From contig NC_080714.1 of NCBI RefSeq assembly GCF_019097595.1, positions 21,439,259-21,503,258 of the forward strand: a stretch of 64,000 nt of DNA. Direction: 5' to 3'. The notes beneath the pieces were generated by a model. It saw nothing but the letters and a program-made list of their open reading frames with translations. It was not told the origin of the DNA and did no database searches. The DNA is from Hemibagrus wyckioides. Taxonomy: Eukaryota > Chordata > Actinopteri > Siluriformes > Bagridae. Position numbers and translations under genes: made by a program. Numbering within the stretch: position 1 is the stretch's first letter; every line of letters starts with the position of its first letter. Shown one piece after another: positions 1 through 10,559 of this stretch.

Positions 1-277
1 ACCTAGCTATTTAACGCTGTCGCATAAGCTAGCACATCCCTGAATGCAGTTCCAACTGTGTGACAGAGCAAGAAAATCTGGTGTCTGTTATTGTCAGTGA
101 GTGAGAACCGAAAGCTGAAAAGGGTTTTCCATTACAAGTAGCACATGCTACTCCATTTCCACCTTGAACTTATAGTGTATCCAGTGGATTTTTTCTGGAA
201 CATTACTTCCATAATAAACAAAATTCTGGTAAAATATGGTCATTACTGAAATTATAACTTAACGCTAAGTCTATATA

Positions 278-1525
278 CACTATATTGCCAAAAGTATTCG
301 CTCACCTGCCTTGACTCGCATATGAACTTAAGTGACATCCCATTCCTAATCCATAGGATTCAATATGACGTCGGTCCACCCTTTGCAGCTATAACAGCTT
401 CAACTCTTCTGGGAAGGCTGTCCACAAGGTTTAGGAGTGTGTTTATGGGAATTTTTGACCATTCTTCCAGAAGCGCATTTGTGAGGTCACACACTGATGT
501 TGGACGAGAAGGCCTGGCTCTCAGTCTCCGCTCTAATTCATCCCAAAGGTGTTCTATCGGGTTGAGGTCAGGACTCTGTGCAGGCCAGTCAAGTTCATCC
601 ACGCCAGACTCTGTCATCCATGTCTTTATGGACCTTGCTTTGTGCACTGGTGCACAGTCATGTTGGAAGAGGAAGGGGCCAGCTCCAAACTGTTCCCACA
701 AAGTTGGGAGCATGGAATTGTCCAAAATGTCTTGGTATGCTGAAGCATTCAGAGTTCCTTTCACTGGAACTAAGGGGCCAAGCCCAGCTCCTGAAAAACA
801 ACCCCACACCATAATCCCCCCTCCACCAAACTTTACACTTGGCACAATGCAGTCAGAAAAGTACCGTTCTCCTGGCAACCGCCAAACCCAGACTCGTCCA
901 TCAGATTGCCAGATGGAGAAGCGCGATTCGTCACTCCAGAGAACGCGTCTCCACTGCTCTAGAGTCCAGTGGCGGCGTGCTTTACACCACTGCATCCGAC
1001 GCTTTGCATTGCACTTGGTGATGTATGGCTTGGATGCAGCTGCTCGGCCATGGAAACCCATTCCATGAAGCTCTCTGCACACTGTTCTCGAGCTAATCTG
1101 AAGGCCACATGAAGTTTGGAGGTCTGTAGCGATTGACTCTGCAGAAAGTTGGCGACCTCTTCGCACTATGCGCCTCAGCATCCGCTGACCCCGCTCCGTC
1201 AGTTTACGTGGCCTACCACTTCGTGGCTGAGTTGCTGTCGTTCCCAAACACTTCCACGTTCTTATAATACAGCTGACAGTTGACTGTGGAATATTTAGGA
1301 GCGAGGAAATTTTACAACTGGATTTGTTGCACAGGTGGCATCCTATCACAGTTCCACGCTGGAATTCACTGAGCTCCTGAGAGCGACCCATTCTTTCACA
1401 AATGTTTGTAAAAACAGTCTGCATGCCTAAGTGCTTGATTTTATACACCTGTGGCCATGGAAGTGATTGGAACACCTGATTCTGATTATTTGGATGGGTG
1501 AGCGAATACTTTTGGCAATATAGTG
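278..1525 (-). mobile_element. full-length Tc1-like transposon, copy 1
   Basis: A 1248-bp element flanked by TA on both sides (276-277 and 1526-1527), the Tc1/mariner target duplication. The terminal inverted repeats are 29 bp and identical at both ends, starting CACTATATTGCC and ending GCTCACC. It contains one uninterrupted transposase gene on the minus strand. Intact ends, intact frame and TA duplications make it the best candidate for a recently mobile copy here. Confidence 0.93.
360..1391 (-). CDS. Tc1-like DD34E transposase, copy 1 (343 aa)
   Basis: Cut-and-paste DNA transposase acting on the flanking terminal repeats. The start MGRSQEL was chosen because it gives 343 residues, the usual length for Tc1 transposases; an in-frame ATG 11 codons upstream (1424) is possible. 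Two helix-turn-helix segments lie at about 16-46 and 83-108, separated by a GRPRK AT-hook-like motif at 59-63. The DDE catalytic residues are D154 (WSDESRF), D245 (FQHDCAP) and E280 ([10 protein letters not shown]), with 34 residues between the last two, so it is DD34E. The glycine-rich loop GGGGIMVWG lies at 189-197. No stop or frameshift is seen. The long plus-strand open frame over the same DNA (322-1068) is an antisense shadow. Confidence 0.92.
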   Translation of the reverse strand: MGRSQELSEFQRGTVIGCHLCNKSSCKISSLLNIPQSTVSCIIRTWKCLGTTATQPRSGRPRKLTERGQRMLRRIVRRGRQLSAESIATDLQTSCGLQISSRTVCRELHGMGFHGRAAASKPYITKCNAKRRMQWCKARRHWTLEQWRRVLWSDESRFSIWQSDGRVWVWRLPGERYFSDCIVPSVKFGGGGIMVWGCFSGAGLGPLVPVKGTLNASAYQDILDNSMLPTLWEQFGAGPFLFQHDCAPVHKARSIKTWMTESGVDELDWPAQSPDLNPIEHLWDELERRLRARPSRPTSVCDLTNALLEEWSKIPINTLLNLVDSLPRRVEAVIAAKGGPTSY

Positions 1526-1561
1526 TATCTATTGACACGAGAGATTCCGTAATTTTCTTTA

Positions 1562-1979
1562 CATCCTACACTTTGCATTGCACTTGGTGATGTATGGCTT
1601 GGATGCAGCTGCTCGGTCATGAAATCCCATTCCATGAAGCTCTCTACGCACTGTTCTTGAGCTAATCTGAAGGCCACGTGAAGTTTGGAGCTCTGTAGCT
1701 ACTGACTCTGCAGAAAGTTGGTGACTTCTGCGCACTGTACGCCTCAGCATGTGCTGACCCCTCTCTGTAATTTTATGTGGCCTATCACTTCGTAACTGAG
1801 TTGCTGTTGTTCCCAATTGCTTCCACTTTGTTATAATGCAACTAACATTTGACCGTGGAATATTTAGTAGTGAGGAAATTTGAAGAATGGACTTATTGCG
1901 GTACCATGCCATGCTTTAATTCACTGAGCTCCTAAGAGCAACCCATTCTTTCACAAATGATTGTAGAAGCAGTCTGCAT
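1562..1979 (-). pseudogene. Tc1 transposase N-terminal fragment
   Basis: Minus-strand relic homologous to the DNA-binding half of the copy 1 transposase but clearly diverged. Recognisable pieces include SSLLNIPRSNVSCII, a GTTATQLRSDRP linker and [20 protein letters not shown]. It stops before the catalytic domain. It lies only 36 bp from the end of copy 1 in the same orientation, so it is an older relative, not a part of it. Confidence 0.85.
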
Positions 1980-1980
1980 A

Positions 1981-2195
1981 GTATTTGGTGGAATAACCCT
2001 GATTTGCATGCGTTTTGGCTCCATGCTCTCCACGAATTTTTCACATTGCTGTTGGGGAACTTTATACCACTCCTTCTTTGCTCAAAAAATGCAACCAGCT
2101 CAGCTTTGCTTGATGGTTTGTGACCATCCATCTTCCTCTTGATGACATTCCAGAGGTTTTCAATAGGGTTCAAATCTGGAGATTAGGCAGTGGTC
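1981..2195 (-). pseudogene. Tc1 transposase C-terminal fragment of another family
   Basis: The minus strand encodes NPIENLWNVIKRKMDGHKPS followed by KAELVAFF and a frame-disrupted remainder. This is the third-catalytic-residue region and C-terminus of a Tc1 family different from copy 1. It directly abuts the N-terminal relic at about 1980. Confidence 0.8.
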
Positions 2196-2299
2196 TCTTA
2201 TTTTTTTCCAGAGCTATATATATATATATATATATGTATATTATGATTTCGATTGTTATTGTGCACTTTAATAATAAAATAATAACCATTATAAATAAA

Positions 2300-3400
2300 T
2301 ATTAAATATATTATAAACTATATTCCATATACTATAAAAACTTTTCTATGAAAGAAAACTTACTGACTGACACACGTCCTTGTGAATTAGTTATTATAGA
2401 GATGATAACATAATAGAACTAGTGCATTATAACACTGCGTGTCTTGCCGCCAGAAGTTCTGTCAGCCAGAGCCGCTGTCATGAAAAACTTCTGACAGAAT
2501 TGACTTCAATCAGAATCGAGAAGTTAACTGCACTGTGGTATAAATAATGTTAGCTAAGGGAATGCTCATATAAAGAGATTTTGTCTTTGTTTCTTTGTTT
2601 GTTTGAATTTTTTATTTTTTTTTAAAGTGAGTCACAATAACATTGTGATCATGATCATTCTGCCAGGGTATGTGACCTCTTTAACTTTTCCCCTGGCTAG
2701 GATTATGCAGCATGCACACACCGGAGAGAAACAAATTCAGGTACTACTAGTCTGCTACTCTATCAAATATAAAACACAAGAGGTTTGGCGAGGATTAAAG
2801 ACTTTATTGTATTCCCCTGCCTGCATGCATTAGTGCTTGGGTCTTTATCAGAGCTCATTTTTAAAGAGCTCATTGGAGAAGAGGATGTGTCTGAAAGAGG
2901 GCAGGCTTGTAGTAATGTCAGCATTCGCCCAACAGAATGCCAAGAGACACTTTCTGTGCCATTTTCATCTAAATCCCTTTATGAGAATGTGTGTTCCTTT
3001 GGGAGGTAATTAGGAAAAGCACAACAGAGATGTAGCTGGGGTTTAGTACAGCTGCTGCAAATAAGCTCCTCAACAATTTTACAATCCATATTACAATAAA
3101 GTAGAGAGGAAAGAAAAAAACAGCGAGGATGAATTAACAAACGAGACTTGATGAGGACACAAAAGCTTTCCAATCACACAAAGGGGAGAAAACAGAAACT
3201 ATTAAAACACTGTAGCTTGTAACAAGCTCTAGAGATGATCATTTGTTTTTTTTGGAATTGTGCAAACAAAGCAAGCCGCAACAAAAGAAGGTGAATAGGG
3301 GAAAGCGGGGTACAACCTAACATGTGTTGGTTTTTGCTAAATAATTTTACAAAATGTTTAAATTAGAATAATAATGCTTTAATAATACAAAGCAAAGTAT
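2300..3400. other. intergenic, no gene seen
   Basis: AT-rich sequence after a short (TA) run at 2215-2236. I see no supported coding frame, splice-bounded exon or repeat family that I recognise. Confidence 0.5.
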
Positions 3401-3409
3401 TCATCTGTA

Positions 3410-3625
3410 TACGTGGCTCAAGTGGTTAAGGCTCTGGGTTGCTGATCAGGGTTCAAGCCCCTGCACCACCAAGCTAACCGCCCCCAATCCCCACCCCACC
3501 TGGGGTGCTGCATCATGGCTGACCCTGTGCTCTGACCCCAACCATCAGAGAATGGGATATGCGAAGAAAGAATTTCACTGTGCTGTGATGTATATGTGAC
3601 AAATAAATACCACTTTAACTTAACA
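3410..3625 (+). mobile_element. tRNA-derived SINE (family 1)
   Basis: A polymerase III head carries an A-box-like GTGGCTCAAGTGGTTAAGG and a B box GGGTTCAAGCCCC. A unique body follows, with tail AATTTCACTGTGCTGTGATG and an A-rich ATAAATA end. An inverted relative lies at 35797-35985. It is a dispersed SINE and not a functional tRNA gene. Confidence 0.75.
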
Positions 3626-3657
3626 TCTCTGCTACATATAAAAACTCGATCTTGGTT

Positions 3658-3880
3658 TCTATCCATCCATCCATCCATCCATCCATCCATTGTCTATACC
3701 CGCTTATTCCTAATTAGGGTCACGGGGGTCTGCTGGAGCCTATCCCAGCACACATAGTGCGAAAGGCAGGGGTACACCCTGGACAGGTCGCCAGTCCATC
3801 ACAGGGTCACATATAGACAGACAACCATACACACTCACACTCACTCCTATGGGCAATTTAGAATTATCAATCTTAGTTTC
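3658..3880 (+). mobile_element. L2-type LINE 3'-end fragment with (ATCC)n
   Basis: A (CATC)n run at 3660-3690 is followed by GCTGGAGCCTATCCCAGC-like sequence and GGTACACCCTGGACAGGTCG, a dispersed block common in fish and attributed here from memory to L2/Maui-like LINE 3' ends. Related pieces occur at 24128-24260, 24730-24910, 53190-53400 and 53672-53805. Confidence 0.6.
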
Positions 3881-5040
3881 TAGCACCTACTATTTATGTA
3901 CACTTCCACCAAGTGTACCACCTATTAAGTGTTCCACCTATTAACTAGAAAGGTTCATTCAATACATTTCTATGCAGTGTAAAATACAGGTCAGTGTATA
4001 TGTGAATAGTGTAAGTTGACGTAATGTCAAACATTGGCACATTTTTTATAAGCAACAAATAAAAAGAGGTATTTAGATCTCTCTTTTTCTTTATTTATTT
4101 GCAAACGTGTGAAATAAATGTCATGTACCCTGGCAACACTGGCTATTGTTGCTAACAATACAACAATACAAGTCAGCAAAGATCAGATCAGTTCTACAAA
4201 TATGACAGTGTTTATTCCCTTTAGTGCACTGTTTATACTCTGACCCCTCAGAGATGACACACTTCACGTAAGCGAAATCTTCCGTTTCAATCTGCTTCTT
4301 TCTGTTTCAAGAGTTTCATTTAACTTGAGAGAAAATTTGTCGTCGATTTCAGAAGGTGGCTCAGCAGTCGTACTGCAGAACAACTAACCCAGCAGTATGG
4401 AGGTTGTACTTAAGCCTAAAGCTAACACTTACTGTGATTTGGTCACATGTCTCAAAACACTGTGGACACACACAGCTCAGCATCACACACAAAAAATCCT
4501 TGTGATGAAATAAAATTACTTATATGACCTGAAAACACATTTTGACATGGATTTCATGAGATCATTGCTCACAAATGTAGTAATATGGCCAGAACTACAC
4601 GCTGCTTGATCTTGTGTAATAACATAACATTTTGTCCCGCTTTAGGTTGTTCTGCTTTCCTACATTTCACCTACAGAACCTGTTCGTGACAAATGACATA
4701 AATAGGCTTTTTGACAGGCTTATTCCACCAGGTATCAGCTGCCATATTGATGGGTTTTGTCAGTTTTGATGTCGAACTGACATGACACCTAAACCTAGGA
4801 GTGTATTAAAAAAAATTCTGAATATATTGCTGTGAGGAAAAAGAAGCAGGTGAATGTCTTCCAAGGACATTCTGTACTACTTATGACCAGAAAATGGTTT
4901 AAGAAGACTGTGAGCTAGGCAGATGTGTGACATTGCAGTGTTGCCAGAGACAAGGTTTAGCCAAGGTATAGCCATGGACTACTTTTTTAACCTGTAATTG
5001 TGCTGCTGGTGTCCACTCACAAGTTGAAAGCATTATGTTG
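3881..5040. other. intergenic, no gene seen
   Basis: No supported coding frame or recognisable mobile element. Moderately AT-rich sequence with small poly-A/T runs. Confidence 0.5.
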
Positions 5041-5061
5041 TACATCAGTGAATTGGTCTGT

Positions 5062-5062
5062 C

Positions 5063-5147
<85 letters not shown>
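5062..5147. repeat. (CTAT)n/(AT)n microsatellite at Tc1 copy 2
   Basis: About 48 bp of CTAT followed by about 37 bp of AT abuts the left end of Tc1 copy 2. A second (AT) tract at 6389-6446 lies on the other side, so the element sits inside an AT microsatellite, a TA-rich target. Confidence 0.95.
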
Positions 5148-5149
<2 letters not shown>

Positions 5150-5152
<3 letters not shown>

Positions 5153-6385
5153 TATATTGCCAAAAGAATCAGGTGTTCCAATCACTTCCATGGCCACAGG
5201 TGTATAAAATCAAGCACCTAGGCATGCAGAATGTTTTTACAAACATTTGTGAAAGAATGGGTCGCTCTCAGGAGCTCAGTGAATTCCAGCGTGGAACTGT
5301 GATAGGATGCCACCTGTGCAACAAATCCAGTCGTGAAATTTCCTCGCTCCTAAATATTCCACAGTCAACTGTCAGCTGTATTATAAGAACGTGGAAGTGT
5401 TTGGGAACGACAGCAACTCAGCCACGAAGTGGTAGGCCACGTAAACTGACGGAGCGGGGTCAGCAGATGCTGAGGCGCATAGTGCGAAGAGGTCGCCAAC
5501 TTTCTGCAGAGTCAATCGCTACAGACCTCCAAACTGCATGTGGCCTTCAGACTAGCTCAAGAACAGTGCGCAGAGAGCTTCATGGAATGGGTTTCCATGG
5601 CCGAGCAGCTGCATCCAAGCCGTACATCACCAAGTGCAATTTGGACAAAAAGTCCAAAAAGCATTGGATGCAGTGGTGTAAAGCACGCCGCCACTGGACT
5701 CTAGAGCAGTGGAGACGCGTTCTCTGGAGTGACGAATCGCGCTTCTCCATCTGGCAATCTGATGGACGAGTCTGGGTTTGGCGGTTGCCAGGAGAACGGT
5801 ACTTGTCTGACTGTATTGTGCCAAGTGTAAAGTTTGGTGGAGGGGGGATTATGGTGTGGGGTTGTTTTTCAGGAGCTGGGCTTGGCCCCTTAGTTCCAGT
5901 GAAAGGAACTCTGAATGCTTCAGCATACCAAGACATTTTGGACAATTCCATGCTCCCAACTTTGTGGGAACAGTTTGGAGCTGGCCCCTTCCTCTTCCAA
6001 CATGACTGTGCACCAGCGCACAAAGCAAGGTCCATAAAGACATGGATGACAGAGTCTGGTGTGGAGGAACTTGACTGGCCTGCACAGAGTCCTGACCTCA
6101 ACCCGATAGAACACCTTTGGGATGAATTAGAGCGGAGACTGAGAGCCAGGCCTTCTCGTCCAACATCAGTGTGTGACCTCACAAATGCGCTTCTGGAAGA
6201 ATGGTCAAAAATTCCCATAAACACACTCCTAAACCTTGTGGACAGCCTTCCCAGAAGAGTTGAAGCTGTTATAGCTGCAAAGGGTGGACCGACGTCATAT
6301 TGAATCCTATGGATTAGGAATGGGATGTCACTTAAGTTCATATATGAGTCAAGGCAGGTGAGCGAATACTTTTGGCAATATAGTG
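5150..6385 (+). mobile_element. Tc1-like transposon, copy 2 (damaged left end)
   Basis: 1236-bp sister of copy 1 in the opposite orientation. It differs by only two indels: a 27-bp deletion just inside the left end, which removes the inner half of that terminal repeat, and a 15-bp in-frame insertion in the transposase. The right end is intact and followed by TA (6386-6387); the left end is preceded by CA inside an AT repeat. The shortened left terminal repeat probably reduces its own mobility, though the transposase frame is open. Confidence 0.9.
5257..6303 (+). CDS. Tc1-like DD34E transposase, copy 2 (348 aa)
   Basis: Open transposase gene nearly identical to copy 1, with about 9 substitutions. 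Catalytic motifs WSDESRF, FQHDCAP and [10 protein letters not shown] are all present. It is five residues longer because codons for LDKKSKKHW replace AKRR after TKCN, between the second helix-turn-helix and the first catalytic Asp. The start is set at MGRSQEL to match the family. The apparent N-terminal extension translated from the (CTAT)/(AT) repeat is not real protein. The antisense frame 5580-6479 is a shadow. Confidence 0.9.
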   Translation: MGRSQELSEFQRGTVIGCHLCNKSSREISSLLNIPQSTVSCIIRTWKCLGTTATQPRSGRPRKLTERGQQMLRRIVRRGRQLSAESIATDLQTACGLQTSSRTVRRELHGMGFHGRAAASKPYITKCNLDKKSKKHWMQWCKARRHWTLEQWRRVLWSDESRFSIWQSDGRVWVWRLPGERYLSDCIVPSVKFGGGGIMVWGCFSGAGLGPLVPVKGTLNASAYQDILDNSMLPTLWEQFGAGPFLFQHDCAPAHKARSIKTWMTESGVEELDWPAQSPDLNPIEHLWDELERRLRARPSRPTSVCDLTNALLEEWSKIPINTLLNLVDSLPRRVEAVIAAKGGPTSY

Positions 6386-6393
6386 TATATCTA

Positions 6394-6447
<54 letters not shown>

Positions 6448-6449
6448 AG

Positions 6450-6945
6450 CCATTTTAATAGCAACATTTGAATATCCACTCACCCAATAATGTGGCAGCA
6501 GTGCAATGAATAACATAATCGTCAAGAGCTTCAGTTAATGTTCCCCTCTAACATCTGAATAGTTGTAGGTACCAGACAGGTTGGTTCAAATAGAAACTCA
6601 ATTTATTTGAGTAAATGCTAACCTAGGATTTTTCTCACACACCAGTGTTTAGAGTTTACACAGAATAGTGTAGAATAACAAGAACATCCACTGAGCAACA
6701 GTTCTGCAGCTGGAATTATCATGTTAAAGAGAAACGTAAGAGGAGAACGGGTAGGCTGGTTCGAGCTGGCAGGAAGACTATGGTAACTCAAATAAACACT
6801 TTGGGCAACCATGGTAAGCAGAAAAACATTGCAGAATACACAATGTGTGAAACGTTAAGGTGGCTGGGATGCAATAGCAGAAGATCACATCAGGCTCCAC
6901 TTCTATCAGCCAAGAACAGGAACTGAGCAGGTTAGGAATGGGAAA
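6450..6945 (+). pseudogene. degenerate Tc1 relic (family 2)
   Basis: The plus strand matches a second Tc1 family. Landmarks are an end region with AATGTGGCAGCAGTGCAATG and GAGCTTCAGTTAATGTTC, then the transposase N-terminal half (GTTTAGAGTTTACACAGAAT; GGTTCGAGCTGGCAGGAAG; ATAGCAGAAGATCACATCAG; TCAGCCAAGAACAGGAACTG). There are multiple frameshifts and no complete frame. The same family recurs at 8610, 10180, 19560, 19950 and 58265. Confidence 0.75.
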
Positions 6946-6999
6946 AATTTCAGTAACAGAGTTGCTCTCCTACAATCTAACAATACTTTAAGAAGAAGA

Positions 7000-7748
7000 A
7001 GAAGAAAACAGAATGAGAGAACTTCTTTCCATTGTCATCAGGAAATTCTGATGATTTAAAACTTCTGGGACTCTAAATGATTAAAATGTACACTTTATGT
7101 TAGCCTGTAATGGATGGAAAAGAATGTTTCAAACATGTTAAATGGGTTCACAGAATAATTCACCAAGAATTTGAAAACATTTTAATCTTTAAACTTTCAA
7201 GGTGAAATGTAGACAGAGTGAGCCAGGAGAGAAAAATCAATGCTGTTTTCTAAAGCTTGTAGATAGGTTCATTAATGTTTGGATTTTCCTTTTCTGAAAT
7301 ATGCGCATAGTTTGTTGTGAAGGACATTTCACTTGTGATTAAAATGAATTTTATCTTTACTCTGCATAAATATTTGTAAATGTGGTGTCAGTGGGACACA
7401 GATGGCACTTCAATCATAGAACCACTCATGTTATGTCACTGCATGACTTAAAAACACTAGAAGTACACTGAGCTTGATAAATAAATCAATAACTTTCATG
7501 ACATTTTAACTCTAGGTCAGACTATTAAGTGTAATGACACAGCCTTTTGGTATTAAAAATATGTTATTTGAAGTGTCATGCCACTGACCTTAAAAATAGA
7601 ACAATTGTCTTTACCTTTATAAATATTTATGATGGTTTATGTCAGTTAGACCTATTAAAACACCCCTAAATGTACAGTGTTATCTATTGTTTCGTTAAAA
7701 TAAAATAAATAAAAAATAAATAAATAAATAAATAATAAATTAAAAACA

Positions 7749-7808
<60 letters not shown>

Positions 7809-8600
7809 ACCCTTCAAAAATATATAATTACTGTAGATATGCTGATCATTATTTGTGGGATTTTTTGGTGACACAAAAGCCAGTTATTACAAAAGAATAT
7901 ATCTGGTTAATGGAAATAATAATATAGTAATATCCAGGTGTCATCACAGAAGGCCTCACAGGCCACAATAAATGCCTAACAAATGACATGAATTTGGACA
8001 TAAATCAGTCCTGATATTTCAAAAGTATTATACCAGCCTGGGGATATATCCAGCACTGTAGTCAGCAAGCATCCCTTGCCATATTGGATTTCAGGCTGTT
8101 AAGCAGAGATCCTGATCTTCACATCTCCAGACTGCCATTTCTTATTTTACTCACACTGTTATAGAACAGCAGACATGGAGAACAGTAGATCAGAAAACCG
8201 GATAAAATGGATGAGGAGAACCACCACCATCCAATCAATCAGGTCTTGGAGCTGTCTTTAATTGCCCTGTCATTCACGTTGCCCGTTAATTTACTGCAAA
8301 AAGCTGCCCCCTCTCCTGCACCAGCATTCTACAGTGAGTCAGAGCAAAGCAGTCAGAAAGTTTGCCAAGTATACCTTTAACGTTATTGTGCCTGGTGTAT
8401 TTGCGCTTTCAATAAAAAAAATAAATTGAATTTGATTTCCATTTTTGTGTTAGGACATAAAAGCCTTCAAGCTTGCCCGTAATGTCAAGCATTTATCTGG
8501 ATATCCATGCAACACTAACTATATAACAAGCAGCTGTGCAAACCCAATATTCTGCCTATACACACCTAAACACACACCGAGTCAAAGCTAGGAGATGTAG
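7000..8600. other. intergenic with an (ATT)n microsatellite
   Basis: No gene seen. Contains an A-rich (AAAT) run at 7700-7745 and about 57 bp of (ATT)n at 7750-7806. A compositionally balanced, repeat-free block at about 8215-8400 (TCTTTAATTGCCCTGTCATT and following) could be a non-coding element, but nothing in it is specific. Confidence 0.5.
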
Positions 8601-8609
8601 TTGAGTGTA

Positions 8610-8890
8610 TACTTCCACACCTGATGATTTATGGAGTTATCCAATCGACCAATCATTTGGCAGCATCACAATGCCTAATGTTATGCAAATACAGGTCAAG
8701 AGCTTCAGTTAATGTTCACAACAAACTCTAGGGATTGGTGTGTGTGTGAAATTCCCAGGAGCTCAGTAGCTTCTGAAATACTCTTCCATCTGGCACCATC
8801 AACCATGCCACAGGTAAAGTTACAGAGATTACACTATTTTCCCTAATTTGATGTGAAAAGCTGAAGCTCTTGGTCTGCATCTGCATGAGT

Positions 8891-8945
<55 letters not shown>

Positions 8946-9022
8946 TTTTCCACATGATTGGCTGATTGGGTAAATGCATAAATATGTACAGGTATTTCTG
9001 TTACAATGGACAGTGAGTGTAT
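8610..9022. mobile_element. foldback-like derivative of Tc1 family 2
   Basis: The left arm (8610-8726, plus sense) carries the family 2 terminal region through CAGGTCAAGAGCTTCAGTTA. The right part (8727-9022) is the same terminal region in opposite sense with some internal transposase sequence (CACCATCAACCATGCCAC). It is interrupted by about 60 bp of (ATTT)n at 8887-8948. No coding capacity remains. Confidence 0.6.
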
Positions 9023-9261
9023 ATGTAAACAAGATATTTGATTCACTTTGGGCCTCAAATAATTTGTATTAGTATTGTATTGTATTCTGAGTAACTAAGC
9101 AACAGGAAGGGTAGTTTAAAGATAGCTTTTCATGCACTTTTAAATTATATTATAAATTATATACTATATATTAAGTTTCAAATACACTGACTATATGTTG
9201 AACAGATCAGATCCAGAAGCCAGTATTATTATCATCTTTATCTTATGCTACTCTATTGTTA

Positions 9262-9420
9262 GGGCATGTGGTAGCTTAGTGGTTAAGGTGTCAGACAACT
9301 GGTCAGAAGGTTATTTGTTCAAATCCCAGGTCTGCCACTGCTGGGCTCTTGAACAAGGCCCTTAACCTTCATTTGTAAGTTGTTCTGGATAAGGGTGTCT
9401 GTTACATGTAAATATTGTTA
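9262..9420 (+). mobile_element. tRNA-derived SINE (family 2)
   Basis: A box GTAGCTTAGTGGTTAAGG and B box TTGTTCAAATCCC are followed by the body CTGCCACTGCTGGGCTCTTG, AAGGCCCTTAACC and the 3' core CTGGATAAGGGTGTCTG. Closely related copies lie at 54494-54668 and 57414-57582. Confidence 0.8.
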
Positions 9421-9429
9421 TATCTTACC

Positions 9430-10130
9430 TTGTGAGCATTGTTCAAACACCACAAGTTCATTTGAAAACATTTCATAGGTGATGTGACCCAACATAACTG
9501 ATACAAACCTTGTAAACTGCCACTTCAGTCACCTGACTGCACAGGTCAGCCCAGCATTGATTTTCCAAAGATAGCAGTGACGTTATTATTGACCCAATAG
9601 TAGTCATCCAGAGACAAAGACAAAGAGGCTTTGAGAGTTTGGGCGAGAGAGCAGCCTTTGACAAGGACAAGCTAAAATGTATGCATGTGTGTGTTGTGAT
9701 TAATGTTTGCCCATCTGTCTTTTCTTTGTCTCTTCATAAATGCAAGGTTGCATTGGTTGATGTATGGAGGATTTCAGCTTATTATATCCATACAGCCACC
9801 TGATGGAGGGCCATAGAAGTGTTTAGGAGAGTCAAAGGATGATTTATTGAGTGGTTGTGCAATTTGAGTGTCAGAGAGTGTACTGCATGTTCATTTAATA
9901 TAACACTAGTGAATTAGCATGTTGCAGGACTCACTGGGTTTCTGTTTATTTTAAAAGAAATAATGCAATTTACATCATTCAGTTTGGGAATTGGGATTTT
10001 TAAAATATCGTGCATTTTATTTAACCAGGTGCTTATGGTTGTATGTTTAATATATAGTTTTACTAACTGGATCACATTCAACAGAATATCATGATATTTT
10101 GACAAAATTACACTTGAAACTTTTTTACCA
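9430..10130. other. intergenic, no gene seen
   Basis: No supported feature. The short open frames here have no family resemblance and no splice context. Confidence 0.45.
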
Positions 10131-10174
10131 ATCTACCAGCTCGGTGCCCATTTACGCAAAAGGTGCCTATTGGG

Positions 10175-10535
10175 CATAATCTGGGGCTATCATGGACACA
10201 GACTCACCCAAACTGGACAGACTGTGCAGTTTGGGTGCTCCATGATATCCTCATATTCCTGTCCTTGGCTGACAGAAGTAGATCTCGATGTGGTCTTCTG
10301 CTATTGTAGCCATGTGTTGTCCTTTCTGAGATGCTTTTCTTCTCACCACAGTTGTAAAGAGTGCTTATACAAGTTACTATAGACCACCTGTCAGCACATA
10401 ACAGGCTGGTCATTCTCATCAACAAGGTTTTTCAGTTTACAGACTCCAAATCCAATCACAGGATGTGTTGTTTTTTTTTGCCGCTCCAAAAAAATCCAAG
10501 ATCAGGAGTTTCTGAAATGCTCAAATCTATATCAT
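10175..10535 (-). pseudogene. Tc1 family 2 transposase relic
   Basis: The minus strand encodes broken pieces of the family 2 transposase, including STLYNCGEKKSISERTTHGY and NSRRPH-DLLLSAKDRN, with frameshifts. It ends in a short inverted repeat at 10189-10246. Confidence 0.75.
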
Positions 10536-10559
10536 TTCAATCAAATGATAAAAACAAAT

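Noticed and set aside
322..1068. 248-codon plus-strand frame
   Set aside because: It is antisense to the Tc1 transposase of copy 1; an equivalent antisense frame exists over copy 2. No independent domain.
5035..5256. N-terminal extension of the copy 2 transposase (SIYLSIYL and IYIYIY)
   Set aside because: Translated microsatellite and terminal repeat; copy 1 lacks it and Tc1 transposases start near MGRS.
9262..9340. tRNA gene
   Set aside because: It has A and B boxes but no foldable cloverleaf or proper acceptor stem, and it is followed by a SINE body repeated elsewhere in the window.
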